A stretch of DNA of 55,503 nt from Legionellales bacterium (GCA_002722435.1 PBLX01000067.1:1-55503), one strand, 5' to 3'. Positions 27,228 through 37,728 are shown, counted from the first letter of the stretch. The notes: a model not told the origin generated them from the letters alone. A program made the numbers and translations.

Positions 27228-27428
27228 ATGACAAGACAAAACCTTTCTTTGTTACAAGAAATGTGCAAGAAAGCACGAAAAGTAGTCCCAACCGAGTGGC
27301 CCGAAGGGTTGCTTGGTATTGGCTTCGATATGCGAGAGTGGGTGCGTGAACAGGAGGACGCATCAACCAAGAAAACGAAATCGAAAACCAAAGAAACAAA
27401 AACCCAACCAAAACCCGACGATGAGTAA
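27228..27428 (+). CDS. Unrecognised 66-residue protein, basic tail
   Basis: Starts 4 nt after the previous stop. Helical first half (NLSLLQEMCKKARKVV) then Lys/Thr-rich disordered end (STKKTKSKTKETKTQPKP). Part of the tail operon; function unknown. Confidence 0.55.
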   Translation: MTRQNLSLLQEMCKKARKVVPTEWPEGLLGIGFDMREWVREQEDASTKKTKSKTKETKTQPKPDDE

Positions 27429-27439
27429 GGTGGCACACA

Positions 27440-27778
27440 ATGACATGGTTAGATACGGCAATAGAGCAAGCAGGCGAAGCAATCACAGTAAATGTTTCAG
27501 ACATGGGTTTGGGCGTTGATACAATCGACATCAAGCCCTTATCGGCACAGGAATATCAAGCGTTGAAGGCACATCCCGACCTACACGGTGTCACTGATGC
27601 TGACGAAAAGACCGAGCGTATCGGTTTGCTCATGGTTTGTGAGATGATGAATAAATGTGACAAGACAGTCACATGGGCTAAACTCAAACAATTGCCTTTG
27701 ACAACACTCGCCAAACTATCGAACAAGATAACTGCCGCCATTGGCACCACGCAGGGCGGTGGGGTATTGGGGGAATAA
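27440..27778 (+). CDS. Tail assembly chaperone candidate 1
   Basis: A 112-residue protein just upstream of the tape measure, where tailed viruses encode the chaperones that keep the tape measure soluble. DIKPLSAQEYQALKAHPDL and the final helix are typical of gpG-like proteins. Its stop overlaps the next ATG by one base, which keeps the two products coupled. Confidence 0.55.
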   Translation: MTWLDTAIEQAGEAITVNVSDMGLGVDTIDIKPLSAQEYQALKAHPDLHGVTDADEKTERIGLLMVCEMMNKCDKTVTWAKLKQLPLTTLAKLSNKITAAIGTTQGGGVLGE

Positions 27779-27981
27779 TGACCCTCGCTGAATCAGACGA
27801 GGGCCAATTTTTATTTCACTTGATGAAGGAACTCTCTATGACGCCTCAAGAATGGCGTGAGATGGATATACGAGACCGAGCATTTCTATTCGGTGCGCTT
27901 GCGGAATCGAACCGCAGGCATAATAACCAAGTCGAACAATCACAGCGTCAAGCAACGCATAATAGGCTTAGGAGACGGTGA
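27778..27981 (+). CDS. Tail assembly chaperone candidate 2
   Basis: A 67-residue protein (FHLMKELSMTPQEWREMDIRDRAFLFGAL) with the MTPQEW...D..D...L pattern common in second chaperone proteins preceding tape measures. Overlaps both neighbours by a few bases. In many phages the two chaperones are joined by frameshifting; here they are separate coupled frames. Confidence 0.55.
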   Translation: MTLAESDEGQFLFHLMKELSMTPQEWREMDIRDRAFLFGALAESNRRHNNQVEQSQRQATHNRLRRR

Positions 27982-30269
27982 GTATGGTCGATACAAAACA
28001 CGAGGCAACTGTATTCTTGGGCCTTGAAGATAAGGACTTCCGCAAAGGTATGGCGGGTGTCTCACAGTCGATGTATGCGGCAGGTGGAGCGTTCTCACGA
28101 TTTGGAACCATTGCTCGTGGTATGACGAGTATTACAACCGCATCTTTGTCAGCAATTGCACTATCGGCTAAAGGTGCGGCCACATTCATTAAGCAGGCGG
28201 CTGAATTGTATGTTGAATACAATGACACATTAGCAAGGACAGGTGCTATTCTCGGTGTAACAGCAGGTGAGATGACAGACCTTGACACAGAGATTAAAAG
28301 AATTGGTGCATCGACTCGTTTCACAGCCTCTCAAGTCGGTGAAGCGGCTAACCTACTTGCTATTGCAGGTGTAAATGCCGATGAGATGATTAGCGATAAA
28401 GCGTTAGAAAACCTCGTTAAGTTTGCTATCGCAGGTGGTGTCGATATTCAAACTGCGACGAGTATCGGTATTGCAGGTGTCAAAGCATTCGGTATGGAGA
28501 TGAACCAATTACAGCATGTATCGGATGTCCTTACACGAACCTTCACTCGGTCAAATGTCGATATTGTATCTCTCGGAGAAGGTTTGAAGTTTGCCGCTCC
28601 TGTTGCTCACAGCGCAGGTCTCGCCATCGAGGAGACTGCGGCCGCTATTGGTGCTCTTGGTAACGCAGGTCTTCGTGGAACCGTAGCAGGAACAGGTTTG
28701 CGTATGTCAATCAACAAATTGTTGAAACCGACTTTCGATTCTCAAAGAGCAATCAATGATTTGGGATTAACCGTTCAAGTGTTGTCACCTGCGGGTGAAT
28801 CAGCCAAGAGCGCACTTCAAAATGTCACGAATCAGTTAAACAGAACCAAGAAACAGACCACAGCCCTATCGGATGAGATAAGGATGCTCAACGGTCAATT
28901 GACTGACTTGTCAATCGAACAGCAAGCGAACAGTTTGGCTATTGAGCAAATTAGGGCAAGGGCCGCAAGACAGAATCGAAACCTCACAGACCAAGAAATA
29001 AAACAAATTGAAAGACTCACCGAAGTGAATGACTCACTCCGCCTTAACGAAATGGAATTGGACTTAGAGCGTGCAAAAGCCAATCGGTCATTGACGGCTC
29101 TTACTTTTAAGGAAAAAGAGTTAGATGAGGAGTCCAAGAACTTGGTTAAGACTGTCGAGCAACAAACGACGGGTCTCACGAGCCTTGGTGAAGTGCTTGA
29201 CCAATTGGCTCAATCGGGTGCAACCACAACTCAAGTCTTGGAGATTTTCGGTGTGCGTGGTGGAACAGCCATTGCATCTTTGCTTACACAGAGAGACTCA
29301 TTCCATGCACTTGTGAAAGAGAATGAAGAAGCCGCAGGTGCAACAGCGCAATTCACAGAGAGCATTCAAGGACAAAACGATGCACTCGGTTCAGCAAAAG
29401 AATCGTTTTTCCTATTCGTATCGGCTGTTCAAGAAGCAATGCTGACAATCGGCCAACCATTTGTCGAAATGCTGATGGACATAAGTGCCGCCTTCAAAGA
29501 TGAGATAGCCGAGGCCATCAAAGAAAACTTACCACTTTTCAAGGACTTGGCAATTCAAATCGGATTAGCACTAAGGCAAATCATTCCAATGGCTCTTGAT
29601 GCTTTGCCTGCATTCATCAATGCGCTCAAGTTTATCATACCTGTTGTCACTATCTTAGCACAGGCTTTCATTATCCTAATGCAAATCCTATCTCCTGTAT
29701 TACAGTTATTGGCGGGAATAATGCAAGTGATTCAAGGTTTAGCAGCCGCCATTATCGCTCTTGTGTCGGGTAGGTTCACAGATATACCTGACGCACTCGT
29801 CTCTGTTGGTCAAGGTCTCAAAGATGTCGCCCTTGGTGCCGCAGGAACAGTCTTGCAGACTGTTGGTGGTGGTCTTGGGTTTGCAGCGAAAGGTTTGATT
29901 GGTGGAGTAATAGGCACAACCTTTGGTTCAATTATGAATAGTAAATTATTGCCTAGTGTAACAGACAAAGCCATTTCGCCTTTCTTAAGTGCTGTTGGGC
30001 TAGCAAATGGTGGTATTGTAACAAGACCTACGCCTGCTCTAATCGGTGAAGCAGGTGCAGAGGCAGTCGTGCCACTTGGAGCCAACAAGGCTACGGAGCG
30101 TGCTCAAATCATGCACTCCGCAGGTCTCGGTGGTGGCATCTCGATAGGCAATATCGTGATAAACGGTGATGCCCGACTAACAGCAGGAGAGGTAAGAGCC
30201 ATGCTCATGTCAGAGTTACCAAAGGCACTCAATCGCTCTGTGGCAAGAGGCTCAAGGGGTGTGATTTGA
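27978..30269 (+). CDS. Tail tape measure protein
   Basis: A 763-residue protein with the TP901-type tape-measure N-terminal region (YNDTLARTGAILGVTAGEM ... FTASQVGEAANLLAIAG), a central coiled coil (~290-395, NRTKKQTTALSDEIRMLNGQ...), hydrophobic helices near residues 535-620, and the common ending GGIVTRPTPALIGEAGAEAV. It sets tail length; at about 0.15 nm per residue the tail would be near 115 nm. It starts at GTG with a GTGA overlap; ATG 27984 is an alternative. Confidence 0.9.
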   Translation: MSMVDTKHEATVFLGLEDKDFRKGMAGVSQSMYAAGGAFSRFGTIARGMTSITTASLSAIALSAKGAATFIKQAAELYVEYNDTLARTGAILGVTAGEMTDLDTEIKRIGASTRFTASQVGEAANLLAIAGVNADEMISDKALENLVKFAIAGGVDIQTATSIGIAGVKAFGMEMNQLQHVSDVLTRTFTRSNVDIVSLGEGLKFAAPVAHSAGLAIEETAAAIGALGNAGLRGTVAGTGLRMSINKLLKPTFDSQRAINDLGLTVQVLSPAGESAKSALQNVTNQLNRTKKQTTALSDEIRMLNGQLTDLSIEQQANSLAIEQIRARAARQNRNLTDQEIKQIERLTEVNDSLRLNEMELDLERAKANRSLTALTFKEKELDEESKNLVKTVEQQTTGLTSLGEVLDQLAQSGATTTQVLEIFGVRGGTAIASLLTQRDSFHALVKENEEAAGATAQFTESIQGQNDALGSAKESFFLFVSAVQEAMLTIGQPFVEMLMDISAAFKDEIAEAIKENLPLFKDLAIQIGLALRQIIPMALDALPAFINALKFIIPVVTILAQAFIILMQILSPVLQLLAGIMQVIQGLAAAIIALVSGRFTDIPDALVSVGQGLKDVALGAAGTVLQTVGGGLGFAAKGLIGGVIGTTFGSIMNSKLLPSVTDKAISPFLSAVGLANGGIVTRPTPALIGEAGAEAVVPLGANKATERAQIMHSAGLGGGISIGNIVINGDARLTAGEVRAMLMSELPKALNRSVARGSRGVI

Positions 30270-33200
30270 TGGCATCATTCAAGAAGCAACCTGCACACAA
30301 GTTTAGTCGTGTCAAGAATGACCTTGCCGAGTTACAGAGATGGTGGCCTATCCACATCAAGGACGACGGTGTTCTCGGCATCTCGTGTGACCCTGTGTTG
30401 TATAGAACCAATTTTTCGCAAGATGTGAATGCCTCTGATGATGAGTCTATGCAAGCAGGGATTAGAGTCGAGGCCATCAATGATGACGGAACCGATGTAA
30501 GCGGCACAGAACCTACAATTGTCATAGAAAACAGTGGCACATACAATGCTACTTGTAAAATCAATCATAGTGACGGGACTACGACGGTCATCAAATTGGT
30601 GGCACCGACAAACAACACCGCCACCACTACGACAATGCCATTTACACAATCCGATGGGACGACTTCATCGGGTGCTTTTAGCGCACTTGCTATCAATCCC
30701 AAGTCGGGCCATAAAGGCCCTCGTGGTGGGCCGTTTCCTGTGTTTATGACTATACAGGAGTTAGCAGAGACTATCGACACATACAGACACATTGGAGTAG
30801 CAAATGATTCACTCAAAAAGGCATTTGTCCCACACGCCATGATTGACACGGTTCATTCATCGGGATTTGTGACATTACCTAACATCAACGAAGACCCTCG
30901 TGTGCCTATTGATGCGGTGAACAATGTTATATTTCCGAATCCGTCTCCATATCGAGCAACAGTGTTTATGCCTATGATGCTCGATAACAACCAATTGTCA
31001 AAGAATATCTCAAGTGCTCAAACTCTTGTTGGCGGTGTCGATGCCTACAATGTGAACGGAATCACGAGATATGATACACAACCGAATGGTTCAGATTCGG
31101 CAATAATTGACTACAAAACATTCGGTCAAAGTGGAGACCATTTGTTAGGTCATAACTTTGCCGCAATTCTCGGTGACAACAACCACAACGATTTATCGGC
31201 TATGAGTATCAACATGGGTATGGTTTGGACTTCTCAAGATTCAAGCGAATGTCCCCCACCAAAGTATCGCATGGCAATGGCACTTGCCGCCTTCTTGAAG
31301 GATGGCACATACAGCCTAAACAATGGCGCACTTATCCCGTATGTCTATGACGCTTCAAGAACTGTTGGTGGGAAAAATACAGATACAATGTATATGCGTT
31401 GGCAGGGAGATGAAGGCATAGCGTCTGACGGTAGCACAGGAGGAGGTCAATTTACAGCCGCAGGTGTTTATCCGTATTTTGACTTCGTGCAAGGGCCTAT
31501 CACACCAAGAGCACAAGGGACTAATCACACTCAATCAGTTTTGACAGGACATACAGGCAAGACACTACACATGGAAGTCCCACCAAACACAAAACGGAAT
31601 GACATTAAGCATATCGCCTGCACGCAAATTGATAGCACGACTCGACGGTTGATGGTTCGTGTCGAATGCCCTTCATCAAGCACGGACGCAAAATATCAAG
31701 GTGCAACAGTTAGACTTGAGGTAGGTGATGCACTTTTCATCGAGAATCTCGACGGTGCTCTTGGTTCCGGTGTCGATATGACGCTTGAAACAGGCACAGT
31801 ATGGGGGTCAAGATACGATGCTCGACGAAGGCAAACTTCGTCAGGTGGTCAGACACAAGGGGGCAGAGATTGTAACGGGTGGTGGGTTGTCTCTGCTGTC
31901 TCTCTTACTGCTGATGATGCTACTATTCCATCAGATGAGGTTCGATATGAGTGTAATGTAAGGAACCTGCAAACCGTGGCAGGTTATGTTCCTACCACAG
32001 GAACGGCATGTCTCGGTAGGATTGGTGGCCCTCAAATGGGGACAGGGACTACAATATACAAAACAGATGCCGATGCAATAGCAGACCAAGCGGCTGATAT
32101 TCTTGATTTGGCGTCCTCATTTGGCTCGGATTTAAGCCAAAGGGCTATGCCTATGGGTGCATATACCCACTTCCCTACATTCACCGAAGCGGGTGGTAAT
32201 CCCGCAACAGATAAAATTGGAACATTTTTCCAAGCAGGTATGAATCAAGGAGACAACAACCTACCACCTGCTTCATCACGAAATGACACATATCCTTCTC
32301 GTCCAACAATCGGTGAGGTGAGTATTGTAAATGCCGCAGGGGAATTTGTAGGAGATAGACCTGTCCCCCGTTCAATCAGCATTCAAACTCTCGGTGTGAC
32401 ACCACTTGAGAGATTACCAAACTCCCCTATAATGGTGGCAACAGGCAACGGGTCTCTCCGTGTGCCTGCACCGTTAGGACATGACTTATGCCTGCGATAT
32501 GAAAACACAGGTATTGATGGTAGGGCAACAGGCTCAACAGCAAAAAATATAGCACACACAAAATGGAGAGTTAGATTCGATGTGGGACAAGGCGAAGTAG
32601 GCCGAACTGCTATTCAACTCGGTGGCCCCGATAAGTGGGCGTGGAGAGGTGTCTCAACACCGCTATGGTCATACATGGAAAGTGAAACAGGCTTCCATGC
32701 TTGGGACTACATCAAGCCGTCGGGATGGACTTATGGTCGTAACAGATGTTGGCCTGCACACGAAAGAATGGGGACACGATTGTCTATGTCTCCTTCATTG
32801 TTAGAAGGTAATAGAACTTCATATTGGACTCAACCCGCAGGTAATTTTGTCGCTCCAAATCAAGAAACCACGAAAATTGGATTGTCTGAAATAGGCTGTT
32901 CACCTATTTTCCTCGATATGCAAATGACTGCGTTCATTCCAAAGAAGCCGAATCGTATGACAATTGTTGAGTTTGACATGAATGACGCTGACGATGTATT
33001 AGGTCGTCATCATCAAATCTATGAAACAAACAACAGAGACATGGGTTTTGGTTTCAAACCTGTTTGGGATGGTAACGGAAACGCAGGTGTATTTTCGGCA
33101 ATAGGCTTCCAAAAGATTGACGGCACGGATGTGGCCGACACAGGAACCACAGAGAATTTGACCTCTATGATTCGTGAGTTGATTGAACCTAACAAGGATG

Positions 33201-35422
33201 ATGTGCCTGCGTCGGGTCATCAACCACAATTTTCGGGCTTCCCTGTTGATGAGAAGTTTGCTCGTCCTAACCCTACGGTAGGTAATTCATTCAATCCTGT
33301 TGCACCATACCCTCGTCCATCGTCAGCAAACAGACCTGCACTTTGGTTTGCCCCTTCTCCAACCCATTGGACGGCTAACACATGGCAAAACTCTGAAACA
33401 TTCACATGGCCGTCTGACGCAGGTTATGGACGCTTAGGCACAGGGTTTGGTCACAGTGAAGGGTTCTCTTACAATGAAGGTATTAACACCGTTAGGGCAG
33501 TATTCACAGCAGGCGGTATGTCATGTATTTTCAACGGAGAATCAATAGGAACTGACCCAAGTGCTCAAGAAGCAGTTTGGGGGTTACAAATCAAAGCGTG
33601 TAATGTATATTGTATGGCTGATAGGACACCGTTTTTCATCAATGAAGCACAAGGCACGGAGGGACTTGTGAAGGGCAACAATGTAGTTTATTCTGTGTAT
33701 AGTCATTTATCAACCGAGGAGCCTTGCGTTTATCTCCAATTGGATGATGACATTTACGAGGACGCAGGTGTTGATACCGCAATGACCGTAGGTGACAGGC
33801 TCATGAGCACTGTTAATTCTGCGGGGTCTCCGACTTCGGTTTGGAATGATGCTCACGACCATCATCCCGTCGCAATGCCTCAAAATCCAACACGACATTT
33901 AGATTCAGCAGGCCGAATGACTCGTGCTGATAACCCTGCATTACAAGTATCTCAACTTGATTTACAAATTGATGAAATCGTGCTTAGACAAATCCCGACC
34001 CCTGCTATGTTACCATTCACGGTTGATACGCTGAAACAACAGGCAACAGCCGTTGCTTCAGGATTGGCTCGTTATACCTCATTGCTAATCGAAGCCGATA
34101 ACATAGATGTGAGTAAAGGTATGAGAGTCACCGTGACTTTACTTGAACCACCTGCGGGTTCGGGTATCGCAAAAGAGGCATCAACAATTATAACAGGATT
34201 TGAGAACCTTGACCCCGACTTTTTGGGTGGAGTGGGTGAGGTCGATTTGACAGGATTACCTCAAACTGCAATTGACAACGGATTCGTTATTCGCTTCAAT
34301 TTCTTCGTCCCATCGTCAGAGCAACCTTCACTACATCCAATCACTTGGAATGAGACACCGATTATTCGCAACTATCAAGTGTTCTTCGACCATAAACCAA
34401 CAGCCGACAATACAATCATTGGAAACACATTCAATGGGTCGGTGGCATCCACCGTTGGTCAAACCACAATTCAGACATTTACTACCAAGGTTGGTCACAT
34501 CGTCTCTATGAGATTGGCAGGTAATACGACTGACCCCGACAGGAAGATTACACATTTGAAAGTGGACTTAGGTGATGGCACTATTACAGACTTCATGCCT
34601 GTTGAGACGCCTGCGGCATCAGTTACACTTGACATATCGCATGTATATTCTTCAAGACCTGCGGGTGGAACATTCGACATTAAAGTGTTCGCAAAGGACG
34701 ATAGCGACAATGAAAGCGACTTTGTATTGACACCAAACAAGTTTATCCGTGTCACAATAACTGCGGCTGAACCTGTTGCAGTCCTTCGTGCTGTGCCATC
34801 AATGGTTCGTGCAGGGCAGGCTATTCGCTTCGATGGTTCAGACTCATACGCCATCGACACAGGTGCAACGCTGACTGACTATGCGTTCACATTTGGAGAT
34901 GGTTCAACAGGAGTGAACGGGACAGCAGTATTCCAAGACCACACCTATGCTCAAGCGGGTGAGTTTATGGCGACTCTTATCGTCACCGATAGCACAGGTA
35001 GCGTTAGCCCTGTTGCTAAGGCACTTGTCAAAGTTTTGCCTGCGACTCTCGTCGTGCCACTGACACTATCGACAAAGCCGTCATCATTCTCAAGGACGAG
35101 AACTTCGGCTTTGACATCAACACCAATCCTTGATGCTGTATATCCCGAAGTCACAGACATGGGACAGAGAGCCGATGAGTTTGTCTTGACGGGTATGTTC
35201 CTCAAAGACACACAGGAGACAGACATAGCCTTCATGGAGGAATTGCTGTTGTCGGGTGCTTTGGTTGAGTTTGAGTATCAAGAAGTCAATTTCACAGGCA
35301 CACCCGATAGCAAGACATTCGTGGGTCGTATGGTTTCATTCGACTACAACAGAGAGGGTGGTAACATAGACAGGACGCCATACACAGCCACATTCGTCAG
35401 AGAGGCGGGACTTGGTGCTTGA
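30269..35422 (+). CDS. Giant tail-tip/fibre protein with PKD domains (1717 residues)
   Basis: Starts inside the tape-measure stop (TGATG overlap), the position of distal tail or baseplate proteins. Most of the protein is Asn/Thr/Gly-rich with many aromatic residues. Near residues 1370-1600 two Ig-like PKD repeats are visible; the second has FDGSDSYAIDTG, YAFTFGDGSTG, DHTYAQAGEFMATLIVTDS. PKD folds are common in surface adhesins. The last ~100 residues form a separate domain. Likely host contact or tail-tip structure; the N-terminal domains are not recognised. Confidence 0.7.
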   Translation: MASFKKQPAHKFSRVKNDLAELQRWWPIHIKDDGVLGISCDPVLYRTNFSQDVNASDDESMQAGIRVEAINDDGTDVSGTEPTIVIENSGTYNATCKINHSDGTTTVIKLVAPTNNTATTTTMPFTQSDGTTSSGAFSALAINPKSGHKGPRGGPFPVFMTIQELAETIDTYRHIGVANDSLKKAFVPHAMIDTVHSSGFVTLPNINEDPRVPIDAVNNVIFPNPSPYRATVFMPMMLDNNQLSKNISSAQTLVGGVDAYNVNGITRYDTQPNGSDSAIIDYKTFGQSGDHLLGHNFAAILGDNNHNDLSAMSINMGMVWTSQDSSECPPPKYRMAMALAAFLKDGTYSLNNGALIPYVYDASRTVGGKNTDTMYMRWQGDEGIASDGSTGGGQFTAAGVYPYFDFVQGPITPRAQGTNHTQSVLTGHTGKTLHMEVPPNTKRNDIKHIACTQIDSTTRRLMVRVECPSSSTDAKYQGATVRLEVGDALFIENLDGALGSGVDMTLETGTVWGSRYDARRRQTSSGGQTQGGRDCNGWWVVSAVSLTADDATIPSDEVRYECNVRNLQTVAGYVPTTGTACLGRIGGPQMGTGTTIYKTDADAIADQAADILDLASSFGSDLSQRAMPMGAYTHFPTFTEAGGNPATDKIGTFFQAGMNQGDNNLPPASSRNDTYPSRPTIGEVSIVNAAGEFVGDRPVPRSISIQTLGVTPLERLPNSPIMVATGNGSLRVPAPLGHDLCLRYENTGIDGRATGSTAKNIAHTKWRVRFDVGQGEVGRTAIQLGGPDKWAWRGVSTPLWSYMESETGFHAWDYIKPSGWTYGRNRCWPAHERMGTRLSMSPSLLEGNRTSYWTQPAGNFVAPNQETTKIGLSEIGCSPIFLDMQMTAFIPKKPNRMTIVEFDMNDADDVLGRHHQIYETNNRDMGFGFKPVWDGNGNAGVFSAIGFQKIDGTDVADTGTTENLTSMIRELIEPNKDDVPASGHQPQFSGFPVDEKFARPNPTVGNSFNPVAPYPRPSSANRPALWFAPSPTHWTANTWQNSETFTWPSDAGYGRLGTGFGHSEGFSYNEGINTVRAVFTAGGMSCIFNGESIGTDPSAQEAVWGLQIKACNVYCMADRTPFFINEAQGTEGLVKGNNVVYSVYSHLSTEEPCVYLQLDDDIYEDAGVDTAMTVGDRLMSTVNSAGSPTSVWNDAHDHHPVAMPQNPTRHLDSAGRMTRADNPALQVSQLDLQIDEIVLRQIPTPAMLPFTVDTLKQQATAVASGLARYTSLLIEADNIDVSKGMRVTVTLLEPPAGSGIAKEASTIITGFENLDPDFLGGVGEVDLTGLPQTAIDNGFVIRFNFFVPSSEQPSLHPITWNETPIIRNYQVFFDHKPTADNTIIGNTFNGSVASTVGQTTIQTFTTKVGHIVSMRLAGNTTDPDRKITHLKVDLGDGTITDFMPVETPAASVTLDISHVYSSRPAGGTFDIKVFAKDDSDNESDFVLTPNKFIRVTITAAEPVAVLRAVPSMVRAGQAIRFDGSDSYAIDTGATLTDYAFTFGDGSTGVNGTAVFQDHTYAQAGEFMATLIVTDSTGSVSPVAKALVKVLPATLVVPLTLSTKPSSFSRTRTSALTSTPILDAVYPEVTDMGQRADEFVLTGMFLKDTQETDIAFMEELLLSGALVEFEYQEVNFTGTPDSKTFVGRMVSFDYNREGGNIDRTPYTATFVREAGLGA

Positions 35423-35473
35423 TGTCATCCGTAGGCTATTGAGACTCAAAAAGAATAACTTTGAGGATAACTG

Positions 35474-35484
35474 TTATATAGGGG
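35474..35484 (+). promoter_or_regulatory. TATA promoter (GGGG variant)
   Basis: TTATATAGGGG lies 29 nt before the ATG at 35503. Confidence 0.6.
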
Positions 35485-35502
35485 AATCCCCTACGGTTAA
35501 AC

Positions 35503-35640
35503 ATGAGCACAACAGGCAAGAAAGGCCAAGGCAAGAACCACAACACACGCAGGTTCATGGGACGATTGAAAATCAGCCCGACATACATGGTCGCATACGA
35601 CTCGCAGTCAGACAAAATCGTGTCTTACATGACAAGGTGA
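35503..35640 (+). CDS. Unrecognised 45-residue basic protein
   Basis: MSTTGKKGQGKN... then a strand-like end (PTYMVAYDSQSDKIVSYMTR). Real-gene support comes from the spaced TATA box and codon use. Coupled to the next micro-gene by a GTGA overlap. Confidence 0.6.
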   Translation: MSTTGKKGQGKNHNTRRFMGRLKISPTYMVAYDSQSDKIVSYMTR

Positions 35641-35723
35641 GACAAGTGTGGGACGATATAGAGTGGTCAAGCAAGACCACACCTAAGCCCGATGTTTGGC
35701 GAGATGAAGTCGATTGGAGTTAA
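35637..35723 (+). CDS. Unrecognised 28-residue Trp-rich peptide
   Basis: Starts at GTG overlapping the preceding stop (GTGA). The sequence has five Trp in 28 residues and is acidic at both ends. Its frame is open further upstream but the upstream part is in the shadow of the preceding gene. Very short, so uncertain. Confidence 0.45.
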   Translation: MRQVWDDIEWSSKTTPKPDVWRDEVDWS

Positions 35724-35732
35724 GTAGGTGGG
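35720..35732 (+). promoter_or_regulatory. TATA-GGTG promoter variant
   Basis: TTAAGTAGGTGGG lies 28 nt before the primase ATG at 35748; identical to the 13-mer before the sliding clamp gene. Confidence 0.6.
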
Positions 35733-35747
35733 TGTCAAACACCGACC

Positions 35748-36917
35748 ATGCTTACGCATGATGAGGTCGATGCTCTAAGCGAGCACTTAGGCTTCAATCA
35801 TTGGCCGAGAGCGATTGGTAATCCACGCCAACACTTCGTCTATGCAACAGAGCAGGTAGCCAAGCACTACAAGGATTGGTGGGGTGATTCATCTTGTTTC
35901 ATATCAACAGCAGGTTATGATAACCTCGTCTTTGACAACGGCAAACAGATTCCACGCTCTATCATCTATGGACTGACATTCTTTGACTTCGACCATTCAA
36001 CCAAACCCGAAAACGCATTTGCTGACGCACAGAGATTGTCACAGTATCTTACGGAGATTGATGTCGCCCATTGGGTGCAATACAGTGGCTCCAAAGGCTA
36101 CCATTTGTTTATCGTGCATAAAGCAACACGATTCAGATTTGACCACCGTGACGGTAGTGGCGAAGCACTCAAGACACTCGTCAATCAGACACAGACTCAT
36201 TTGAAACGCACTCTTGGTCTCAACACACTCGATGAGCAAACGACAGGCGACCCGAAGCGACTGTGTCGTTTTCCATTCACACCACATATCGACAGACACG
36301 GCAAGAAGTCGGGACGATATGCAATGCCCGTATCGACAAAGATTCTGAATGAGATGTCGCATAATCATATCGAGAATATGTCCTATCGACCCCAATACCA
36401 TTTGCCAAAACTGACGGGACAGCGTCTCACCTTACCCGAACTCATCAAACTTCTCGATGTAAAATTACACAAACCCGAAACCGAGATACGACCCATCATT
36501 GATGCTGACTTTGGATTTACAGATGCTACGAGTGAGACTGCTGTCTTTACTGCTTCACTTGATGAGAGATGTATGGGTGTGACTAACGAACTGAAAAGAC
36601 GAAATCCAAGTCACTCAAGTAGGGTGTATTCAGCACTGTTCGCCAAGACGATAGGAATGCCTATGGAGGCGTTTGAGGAGGTGTGGGTTGAGTTAGGCAC
36701 ACGGATGGGCTATGTGGACTTACACAACAAGGAGCACAGGCTACATCAGATGAAAACGCTGTTCGATGACCCACGCTATGTATCATTTCCAAACTGTTCA
36801 ACACTCAAGGCCAAAGGTTGCTGTGTCGGTGAGATATGTCCCCGATACATTGACATGGGCGAGATGAAACCCCGCAAAATTGTAAAACGACGATGGAGGA
36901 AAAAAGATGAAAATTAA
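35748..36917 (+). CDS. priS: Archaeo-eukaryotic primase (PriS-like catalytic subunit)
   Basis: A 389-residue primase. Motif I is LTFFDFDHS with metal-binding Asp80 and Asp82. Motif II is YSGSKGYHLFIV (Ser113...His119), the nucleotide-binding SGxxGxH signature of this family. RLCRFPFTPH near residue 183 fits motif III. A Cys cluster at the end (CSTLKAKGCCVGEICPRY) could bind zinc or a Fe-S cluster. It makes RNA or DNA primers for the viral polymerase. No separate large subunit is seen. The end overlaps the ERCC4 nuclease start by 11 nt. Confidence 0.9.
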   Translation: MLTHDEVDALSEHLGFNHWPRAIGNPRQHFVYATEQVAKHYKDWWGDSSCFISTAGYDNLVFDNGKQIPRSIIYGLTFFDFDHSTKPENAFADAQRLSQYLTEIDVAHWVQYSGSKGYHLFIVHKATRFRFDHRDGSGEALKTLVNQTQTHLKRTLGLNTLDEQTTGDPKRLCRFPFTPHIDRHGKKSGRYAMPVSTKILNEMSHNHIENMSYRPQYHLPKLTGQRLTLPELIKLLDVKLHKPETEIRPIIDADFGFTDATSETAVFTASLDERCMGVTNELKRRNPSHSSRVYSALFAKTIGMPMEAFEEVWVELGTRMGYVDLHNKEHRLHQMKTLFDDPRYVSFPNCSTLKAKGCCVGEICPRYIDMGEMKPRKIVKRRWRKKDEN

Positions 36918-37698
36918 GAGATTAGATTTGATAAAAGACGACCCTGCAAAAGTAGTTGAGTTGTTGAAGAAAGGGACACTTGGCAACAAATTAGGATTGC
37001 TTCGTGTAATGGAAGAGGAGAATGTGATGCGTGAGGTTGTATCGAAGTCAATACTTGAGGAGATGTTATCGAGGCACAGGAGAATCGACCACAGAGAGCA
37101 TCCACTGATGATAGGCTATTTCAGTCAATTAGGATTTGAGGTTGCACACTTGACAACAGGTGAAGGCGATATGAAGGGCGGCACGATTAGCATTGAGCGT
37201 AAGGAGGACGACTTCATGGACTCACTCTTTGATGACAGATGGTTAAGGCAATTGGGTGCAATGAGAGAGGAGGCCGAGTATTCGTATCTTGTTGTTACCA
37301 AGTCGTATGAGGCTATCAAACACGAGGTTGAGGAGAGAGGAGTCAGTGAGCAAGTCTTGACAGGCTTTGTAGCGGCTCTGTGTGCTGTGGGCTATCCACC
37401 TGTGTTTATTGAAGATAAATGGGATGCGGCTGTTGTAATGCGTAAAATCATGGATAAGATTGATGACGACACCGCTCGTTTGTATGTTCCACGACCACGC
37501 TCACCAAAGCCACAGGAATACAGGAACGCACTCATTGAAGCCCTGCCGAAGGTGGGTATCAAGACTCGTCGCAAGATAGTGCAGGCATTCCCATCTATGG
37601 CCGCCTTATGTAGTGCGACAGTCGAGCAATTAGTCGAAATAGAAGGCATCGGTGACAAAACTGCCGAGAGGATTGTCGAGATTCTTCATGCTGAATGA
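36907..37698 (+). CDS. ERCC4/XPF-family structure-specific nuclease
   Basis: A 263-residue protein with the ERCC4 nuclease core in residues ~65-190: the catalytic ISIERKEDDFMDSL (ERKxxxD) followed by SYLVV. A helix-hairpin-helix pair is at the end (PKVGIKTRRKIVQAF and VEIEGIGDKTAERIVEIL), which binds branched or nicked DNA. It lacks a helicase domain, like the XPF of Crenarchaea. It would cut flaps or forks during viral replication. Overlap with the primase gene indicates co-expression. Confidence 0.9.
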   Translation: MKIKRLDLIKDDPAKVVELLKKGTLGNKLGLLRVMEEENVMREVVSKSILEEMLSRHRRIDHREHPLMIGYFSQLGFEVAHLTTGEGDMKGGTISIERKEDDFMDSLFDDRWLRQLGAMREEAEYSYLVVTKSYEAIKHEVEERGVSEQVLTGFVAALCAVGYPPVFIEDKWDAAVVMRKIMDKIDDDTARLYVPRPRSPKPQEYRNALIEALPKVGIKTRRKIVQAFPSMAALCSATVEQLVEIEGIGDKTAERIVEILHAE

Positions 37699-37710
37699 TT
37701 ATATAGGTGG
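37699..37710 (+). promoter_or_regulatory. TATA-GGTG promoter
   Basis: TTATATAGGTGG lies 30 nt before the ATG at 37729 and overlaps no coding sequence. Confidence 0.65.
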
Positions 37711-37728
37711 TGCTCTTGAGGTATAGAC